Part shown: in pieces, positions 59,558 through 64,000 of the stretch
How positions within the stretch are numbered: the stretch's first letter is position 1
How the letters are laid out: the number at the start of each line of letters is the position of its first letter
Assembly (NCBI GenBank): GCA_946482515.1
Contig: CAMLRS010000012.1
Coordinates: 49,533-113,532 of the forward strand
DNA length: 64,000 nt
Reading direction: 5' to 3'
DNA from: an uncultured Flavobacteriales bacterium
GTDB taxonomy: Bacteria; Bacteroidota; Bacteroidia; Flavobacteriales; Crocinitomicaceae
Position numbers and translations under genes: made by a program
Notes under the pieces: model-generated
Seen by the model: only the letters and a program-made list of their open reading frames with translations
What the model was told of the DNA's origin: nothing
Database searches by the model: none

Positions 59558-59887
59558 ATGATAAAGCCCGTTTTTCTTTCCCTGATCGTTTTGCTGCTGG
59601 TTTCCTGCCGTGACGAGGACCGTTTTACAGTTGTCAATAAGAGTGGAAAGCCTGTAAAAAATCTGTCCATAGGTGTTTTTCCTAATAAAGGCTCCAAAGT
59701 GATACAATTGCAACCCAACGAAACGGCTGATTTGTCGATCGATTCAATGGGAGGCTCAGATGGCTCTTACCTGGTTACTTATACAATCGATCAGGAACAA
59801 TTTTCAATTCATTGCGGTTATTTTACGAACGGCTCGCAATTGGAAGATTCCCTCACAATCTTAGCAGATACGATTAAGCTTCACTAA
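59558..59887 (+). CDS. Small lipoprotein
   Basis: 109 residues from ATG 59558. Signal with lipobox LLLVSC (Cys16) followed by RDEDRFTVVNKSGKPVKNLSIGVF and IQLQPNETADLSIDSMGGSDGSYLVTYTIDQEQF, a single beta-sandwich-like domain. Abuts the next lipoprotein gene (the second ATG follows this stop directly). No family recognised. Confidence 0.72.
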   Translation: MIKPVFLSLIVLLLVSCRDEDRFTVVNKSGKPVKNLSIGVFPNKGSKVIQLQPNETADLSIDSMGGSDGSYLVTYTIDQEQFSIHCGYFTNGSQLEDSLTILADTIKLH

Positions 59888-60343
59888 ATGGTTACAATCA
59901 TGTCGCGTTTTTGCATTCCATTACTCCTGCTGCTGATCTGCTCCTGTTCCGACGCCAAAAACGAAACCAATCTCACTTCCGACGATCGCTTATTCCTGGA
60001 AAAATTGGGCATTCTGGAAAAACAGGAAACCATCGAGCTGTTTGAAACCAATGGCGGCTGGAAAGGCATGAAAACGGCCGGAAGCCTGATCACCAGCGAC
60101 CGCATTGCGGGTTACTGGATCGAAGACAATGAGCGCGAAATACATTCGGCGCTGTTCAGCTCAGAGATCGATTCGATCACCACAACGGATCTGCATACCA
60201 AGCTCACATACGCTTCCTACCTGACGATCTACAAAACAGACGGCAGCAACTTCAATGTCTACCTCGATGTCGATAGCACGCGGTTGTATACATTCGCTAA
60301 AAAGGCCGAAGACAACTGGTTGAAATACCGCAGAAATAACTGA
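59888..60343 (+). CDS. Lipoprotein, uncharacterised
   Basis: 151 residues. Starts at the ATG directly after the previous stop; a second in-frame ATG at 59900 gives a better signal start (MSRFCIPLLLLLICSC). Lipobox LLICSC, then SDAKNETN. The mature part holds a strand-rich region (SLITSDRIAGYWIEDNEREIHSALFSSEIDSITT ... YASYLTIYKTDGSNFNVYLDVDSTRLYTF). Likely in one operon with the preceding lipoprotein and the DHFR-like gene 3 bp further on. Function unknown. Confidence 0.72.
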   Translation: MVTIMSRFCIPLLLLLICSCSDAKNETNLTSDDRLFLEKLGILEKQETIELFETNGGWKGMKTAGSLITSDRIAGYWIEDNEREIHSALFSSEIDSITTTDLHTKLTYASYLTIYKTDGSNFNVYLDVDSTRLYTFAKKAEDNWLKYRRNN

Positions 60344-60346
60344 GCA

Positions 60347-60892
60347 ATGAGAAAAGTAATCTTAGACCTGGCAGTAACGCTCGATGGTTACATCGAAGGC
60401 AGCAACGGCGAAATCGATTGGTGTGTGATGGACGAAGAAATGAGCTTCGACGAGTTCCTGAGCGATATTGATGCGATCTTTTACGGTCGCGTGAGCTACG
60501 ATATGTGGGGCAATTACCAGCCCGAAGCCACGGCAGGTGAAGAAGAGCGGAAACTCTGGGCCGGTGTGCATTCCAAGGAAAAGTTTGTATTCACCAGTCA
60601 GGAACGAACAGATGACAGGGCGACGTTCATTACGTCGGATCTTGCAAGCAGGGTGGAAGCACTCAAACAACAGCCCGGAAAAAACATCTGGCTTTATGGC
60701 GGCGGAAAGCTCATCACGACGTTTGTCAATCTCGGCCTGGTCGATACCTTTCGCCTGGCAGTTCACCCGGTTGTGCTGGGCTCAGGAAAGCCATTATTTC
60801 AGGACATTCACGACCGCGTGAGCTTACAGCTCGTGGAAACAAAAATCGCGAAATCTTCGGGCGTTGTGCAGCTGATCTACGATCGCCTGTAA
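60347..60892 (+). CDS. Dihydrofolate-reductase-like protein (RibD C-terminal type)
   Basis: 181 residues. DHFR/RibD-C fold: RKVILDLAVTLDGYIEGSNGEIDWC, then LSDIDAIFYGRVSYDMWGNY, then EKFVFTSQ, NIWLYGGGKLITTFVNLGLVDTFRLAVHPVVLGSGKPLFQD. The GGG after the strand binds NADPH in this family. True substrate is unknown; such YyaP/YwjB-like reductases are not folate enzymes of the main pathway. Confidence 0.92.
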   Translation: MRKVILDLAVTLDGYIEGSNGEIDWCVMDEEMSFDEFLSDIDAIFYGRVSYDMWGNYQPEATAGEEERKLWAGVHSKEKFVFTSQERTDDRATFITSDLASRVEALKQQPGKNIWLYGGGKLITTFVNLGLVDTFRLAVHPVVLGSGKPLFQDIHDRVSLQLVETKIAKSSGVVQLIYDRL

Positions 60893-60896
60893 AAAA

Positions 60897-60937
60897 TAAC
60901 GGGAGCGCTGTCAAAGAGAACGATCCCGTTACTTTTT
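60897..60937. terminator. Bidirectional terminator
   Basis: TAACGGGA (60897-60904) pairs with TCCCGTTA (60924-60931), with A-run before and T-run after, between convergent genes. Confidence 0.75.
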
Positions 60938-60954
60938 AGCTGAATCCAGCATGT

Positions 60955-61374
60955 TTACGAAGCCTTTCCTTCGAGCTCACCTTCCAGTTGTTTGTAGAAA
61001 CGCTCACGTGCCAGTGCTGAAATAGGGATGGCGCGACCGTCATCGTCGATGTGAACAAACACCCCGCGGGTGTGCGTTACGATTTCCTGGATGCCGGTGT
61101 AAACGTTGTGCTTGCGGATCTCCACATACAGCTCGATCGACGTATTCCCGAAATGAACCACTTTCGCATACAGCTTCAGGATGTTGCCTGCTTTGACCGG
61201 ACGACGGAACATGAACTCATCGAATTTCAGGGTTACGATGTGTACCGTATCGCACAACTGGGCTGCGTAAGCCGCAGCGGCATCGTCGATCAGGCTCATG
61301 AGCCGTCCACCGAACATATTGTGGTGAACACCCAGGTCAAGTTCCTTACAAATGTATGTTGATACTAATTCCAT
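60955..61374 (-). CDS. Acyl-CoA thioesterase, hotdog fold
   Basis: 139 residues. Family blocks: HHNMFGGRLMSLIDDAAAAYAAQLCDTVHIVTLKFDEFMFRRPVKAGNILKLYAKVVHFGNTSIELYVEIRKHNVYTGIQEIVTHTRGVFVHIDDDGRAIPI. The N/D after GGRLMSLIDD is the catalytic-site region of YciA-like enzymes. It would hydrolyse short or medium acyl-CoAs in the cytoplasm. Preceded by AT-rich DNA; no partner gene. Confidence 0.92.
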   Translation of the reverse strand: MELVSTYICKELDLGVHHNMFGGRLMSLIDDAAAAYAAQLCDTVHIVTLKFDEFMFRRPVKAGNILKLYAKVVHFGNTSIELYVEIRKHNVYTGIQEIVTHTRGVFVHIDDDGRAIPISALARERFYKQLEGELEGKAS

Positions 61375-61520
61375 GGGTGCAAAATTAATGACATTTTGAA
61401 TAATCTACTAATTTTATAGAATATTGGCGTTTTTTGCATCAGGAAATACCTCGTTCGTAATCGTGAATCAGTAGCAGGACGGAACGCGGATTTGGTATCT
61501 TTACCATCAATAAAAACAGC

Positions 61521-62093
61521 ATGCATCCACTCGTAGCCTACGCGTCGCAATTTATGGAGCTTACCGCCGATGAGGTCCGCGTGATCGAGGAGGAAATCAT
61601 CATTGCCACGTATAAAAAAGGCACGATTTTGCTTCGTGAAGGCGACATTTCACGCGAGTGCTTTTTCATCCTGAAAGGCTGTATCCGGCAGTTTCAGCAG
61701 ATCAACGGTGAAGAAAAAACAACGGCTTTTTACACCGAATACGAACCTGTGGTTTCGTTTACCAGCTACGCGCAGGAAATTCCCGCCACGCATGGATTTG
61801 CCTGTGTGGAAGAAACCACAACGGTGGTCGGGACACCTGAGAGCGAAGCTGAACTATACAGCAAATTTCCCCGTTTCGAATCGCTGACCCGCGTGCTCAT
61901 GGGCCAGGATCACGGCAAAACACAGGAATTGCTCGCCACCTTCATCACGTCCTCGCCCGAAGAACGCTATCTCCATCTGCTCACCAACCGACCGCAGCTC
62001 CTGCAACGCGTCCCGCAACACCAGATCGCCAGCTATATCGGCATGACACCGGAATCCCTGAGTCGGATGAAGCGCCGGATTTTGAAAAAGTAA
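61521..62093 (+). CDS. Crp/Fnr-family transcriptional regulator
   Basis: 190 residues. cNMP-binding-like fold (GTILLREGDISRECFFILKGCIRQFQQINGEEKTTAFYTEYEPVVSFTSY), without the cAMP-contact signature. C-terminal HTH: LQRVPQHQIASYIGMTPESLSRMKRRI. Convergent with a DUF4386 gene, whose promoter carries a 16-bp palindrome; Crp-like genes next to DUF4386 are common, so that may be its target. Confidence 0.88.
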   Translation: MHPLVAYASQFMELTADEVRVIEEEIIIATYKKGTILLREGDISRECFFILKGCIRQFQQINGEEKTTAFYTEYEPVVSFTSYAQEIPATHGFACVEETTTVVGTPESEAELYSKFPRFESLTRVLMGQDHGKTQELLATFITSSPEERYLHLLTNRPQLLQRVPQHQIASYIGMTPESLSRMKRRILKK

Positions 62094-62094
62094 A

Positions 62095-62119
62095 CTTTGC
62101 GCTCTTGCGTCTTTGCGGT
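62095..62119 (+). repeat. Half copy of the TGCGTCTTTGCGGT repeat
   Basis: Matches the right arm of the inverted repeat at 52384-52439 (about 22 of 25 bases) between two convergent genes; no left arm here. Confidence 0.55.
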
Positions 62120-62121
62120 GC

Positions 62122-62793
62122 TCATTTTCCTCCTCTCGCCACCAGCCAAATCGCAAACCCCAATTCCCCGACAATCATCGGAAGCATCAGGATACCTTCA
62201 ACAGTTGTTTTGATAGTTGCATAACCCGGCCAGAGCAGGGGAAGTCCGTGTGAAAACAGGTAGCACAGTCCGGCGATAACAAGCAGGATGCCCCAGATTT
62301 TGGGAACAAACCCCGAATGGAATGCCAGGTAGCCCAGCAGGACCAGGTGAACGCCGAAAATGATCAATCCCACAGACCATGCCTGTTGAAAAGCTTCCAC
62401 CGAAACCAGTGCGCCCGTATTGGTGGCCACGAACAACGCGCCGAGCAGTCGGTAAAGTGCGTAGGCAAGCAGCGCGCCGTAAACCAGACGCAGCATGGCC
62501 GTGAGCTCAGATAGTTTCCGGTTGACCTGACGGAAAAACGTATACAATGCCAGTGCGGCAATGATATCGCAGAGCAAAACGAGCAGGAAACCGACCCAGC
62601 CGGCAATGAATAGCTGTTCATGGTTGTGAATATTGGCAGTCGTTTCCAGGTCCTTTCCCGGAACGAACAGGCTGTTGAATACATAACCGTAGCTGAAGCC
62701 CGCGATCAGGGCCATGGCGATCAGCATCTGGCCTGCAACACGTGCGGAACGACGATGTTGTTGCGGGGAAATAGTGGAAGAATGAGTTATCAT
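62122..62793 (-). CDS. DUF4386 membrane protein
   Basis: 223 residues with about six membrane segments: LIAMALIAGFSYGYVFNSLFVPG, WVGFLLVLLCDIIAALALYTFF, LRLVYGALLAYALYRLLGALF, WSVGLIIFGVHLVLLGYLAF, WGILLVIAGLCYLFSHGL and LMLPMIVGELGFAIWLV. The order FPGKDLETTANIHNHEQLF-type loop, LSELTAMLRLVYG and GVHLVLLGYL match DUF4386. Role unknown. Promoter -7 TACCTTTG (minus strand, 62821-62814) with a palindrome just upstream. Confidence 0.88.
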   Translation of the reverse strand: MITHSSTISPQQHRRSARVAGQMLIAMALIAGFSYGYVFNSLFVPGKDLETTANIHNHEQLFIAGWVGFLLVLLCDIIAALALYTFFRQVNRKLSELTAMLRLVYGALLAYALYRLLGALFVATNTGALVSVEAFQQAWSVGLIIFGVHLVLLGYLAFHSGFVPKIWGILLVIAGLCYLFSHGLPLLWPGYATIKTTVEGILMLPMIVGELGFAIWLVARGGK

Positions 62794-62813
62794 ACAGGAT
62801 GCAATTTACAAAA

Positions 62814-62859
62814 CAAAGGTACGGCCAACGCACAGCGCGATCGCTTATCTTAAGATAAG
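62814..62859 (-). promoter_or_regulatory. DUF4386 promoter with 16-bp perfect palindrome
   Basis: -7 TACCTTTG is the complement of 62814-62821. CTTATCTTAAGATAAG (62844-62859) is a perfect palindrome located 23-38 bp upstream of it, over the -33 region; candidate operator for a dimeric regulator such as the convergent Crp-like protein. Confidence 0.6.
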
Positions 62860-62877
62860 AAATCAAACAGCATAAAA

Positions 62878-62909
62878 AAAGCAGGAAGCGCGTTACAGCT
62901 TCCTGCTTT
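62878..62909 (-). terminator. Terminator of the T9SS gene at 62951
   Basis: AAAGCAGGAAGC (62878-62889) and GCTTCCTGCTTT (62898-62909) pair perfectly; T-run follows on the minus strand. Confidence 0.85.
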
Positions 62910-62950
62910 AATTTCCCGACCATCTGGCCGGGAGGTAGAAAAATACTGCT

Positions 62951-63754
62951 CTATTCTTCCACCACAAAAGAAACACGATGGTTTCCTGTTGCTGTAACAA
63001 CAGTTAAAAAGTAACAGCCTGCACCCAGGTGGCTTACATCAATGGAGAGTTCGTGTGGAACCACCGCGGGTGATGCAACGAGCCGTCCACTGGAGTCGTG
63101 AATGCTCATCGATTGTACAGGCAAATGTCTGGAAATAAACAGCTTGTCATTGGTTGGATTCGGGTAAACCAACAGGTTCTCTGAGACGATTTCTTCGCTG
63201 CCAACCGTCGATATTGTTCCGTCGATGGAAAAATTGTCGATCAATATCCAGCCGCCGTTGAGAAAATCGGCTTCAACCATGAACTGAATATGCGTTTCTG
63301 TCTGCAGGGAAGCAAGGCTGATCGTCATCGTATCCCAGGAAATGCTTTCGAGGGGAGGCATAAAATCGTTACTATTGCTGGCTTCGGGATCTTCAAAAGT
63401 AGTGGCGAGCTGAATCCACTCACCGCCGGTATTGTACCAGACAACTACATCCGGAATCATGAAGTTATTCCTCACGCGTGCAAAGTTCAGTGTCAGCTCG
63501 GAACCCGTTTGACCGCTCAGATCAAAGAAAGGCGTTTCGAATTTTGCTTTTCCGGCTTCTCCGCTTTCACCTTGATCGACCATCGCACATCCTGAGCCGT
63601 CCGTTCCTTGCGTGGCATTGGCTGTCCAGAGAAAATCAGCACCGCTGGTCTGTGTCCAGTCGGAAGGAAAGCCGCTGTTGAAGTCGACCATATACTGCGC
63701 GATGCCGAGTGAAGAGCATCCCACGAAAAAGGAAAAAAGTATTACGTATTTCAT
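62951..63754 (-). CDS. T9SS-secreted protein with jelly-roll-like domain
   Basis: 267 residues. Signal peptide MKYVILFSFFVGCSSLGIAQ. Residues 20-175 look like a CUB/MAM-type jelly roll (MVDFNSGFPSDWTQTSGADFLWTANATQGTDGSGCAMVDQG ... GWILIDNFSIDGTI). The C-terminus is a type A T9SS sorting domain (LLVYPNPTNDKLFISRHLPVQSMSIHDSSGRLVA ... GAGCYFLTVVTATGNHRVSFVVEE). A small exported surface protein; ligand unknown. Confidence 0.85.
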   Translation of the reverse strand: MKYVILFSFFVGCSSLGIAQYMVDFNSGFPSDWTQTSGADFLWTANATQGTDGSGCAMVDQGESGEAGKAKFETPFFDLSGQTGSELTLNFARVRNNFMIPDVVVWYNTGGEWIQLATTFEDPEASNSNDFMPPLESISWDTMTISLASLQTETHIQFMVEADFLNGGWILIDNFSIDGTISTVGSEEIVSENLLVYPNPTNDKLFISRHLPVQSMSIHDSSGRLVASPAVVPHELSIDVSHLGAGCYFLTVVTATGNHRVSFVVEE

Positions 63755-64000
63755 GTGTTGAATTTATTCCGCTAAATTCGATCAATCAGATGGAAAACAG
63801 GAAGTACAATTCGGACCTTGTTCGGTACATTTAAGACATGAGGACTTCAGGACGTTAAGAATTCAGGATTTTAGGACATTAAGACAGCAAGACTGTAGAC
63901 CGAACAACCGGAGACTGTGGACAGGAGACCGAAAAAACAACTCAACAACTATCAAACTCATAACTCACCAACTACCCAACTCGTAACTCACCAACTACTC
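63755..64000. other. Window end: low-complexity intergenic sequence
   Basis: No gene seen. 63838-63930 is rich in (A/G)AGGAC and AAGAC units. 63938-64000 is a fourth CAACTC-type tract (AACTCAACAACT, AACTCACCAACT and similar) running off the window. Confidence 0.6.

Overview
This window reads as a chromosomal piece of a Bacteroidota bacterium, probably Flavobacteriales; a Crocinitomicaceae/Fluviicola-like relative is my guess from overall gene content, not something I could test. Several large secreted proteins end in type A T9SS (type IX secretion) sorting domains. Start codons generally lack Shine-Dalgarno sequences. Promoters match the Bacteroidota -33 TTG / -7 TAnnTTTG pattern, and DUF1501/DUF1800, BBP2 porin and imuA-imuB-dnaE2 genes are present. 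I see no rRNA, tRNA, CRISPR array or transposase.

Layout. 1-6.9 kb: the 3' part of a giant RHS/YD-repeat polymorphic toxin with a WHH-type nuclease tip, followed by a DUF2019-like candidate immunity gene and a second small candidate. 7.0-12.7 kb: an XRE regulator divergent from an imuA-imuB-dnaE2 translesion mutasome, with two tandem palindromes at the divergent promoter. 12.9-19.7 kb: an AT-rich accessory stretch with a HEPN-motif protein, a tiny membrane protein, a secreted papain-like protease and a 1,313-bp block (ankyrin protein plus zinc-ribbon lipoprotein) present twice in direct orientation around a small T9SS gene. 19.8-25.2 kb: a four-gene minus-strand operon DUF1800 - DUF1501-T9SS - outer-membrane barrel - lipoprotein. 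25.5-30 kb: small hypotheticals, secreted coiled-coil and DUF1906 proteins and a broken barrel gene. 30-31 kb: Crp-like regulator and AhpD-like protein. 31.2-36.4 kb: a potassium module (kup, short KdpD-like kinase, KdpE-like regulator, BBP2 porin) with KdpE-like boxes in front of both kup and the porin. 36.5-46.5 kb: two large T9SS-secreted FG-GAP proteins flank a TPR histidine kinase/LuxR response regulator pair. 46.6-64 kb: small regulators and enzymes, including HxlR/NmrA, a Fur-family/FAD-oxidoreductase divergon, two copies of an ArsR-SRPBCC-DoxX module (one with a regulator reduced to 37 residues), a T9SS beta-helix protein, lipoproteins, a Crp-like protein and a DUF4386 membrane protein.

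The most coherent circuits visible in the DNA are: (1) a KdpE-like regulon in which Kup and an outer-membrane porin appear to replace KdpFABC; (2) the mutasome promoter between two TGATTA-N5-TAATCA palindromes; (3) a Fur-family divergon with mirror-image promoters and operators; (4) paired ArsR modules that keep the same promoter/operator geometry although one regulator has lost its DNA-binding domain. Dispersed 8-bp CAACTC-type tracts and a 28-bp end element beside hairpin terminators are the main non-coding structures that gene annotation does not explain.
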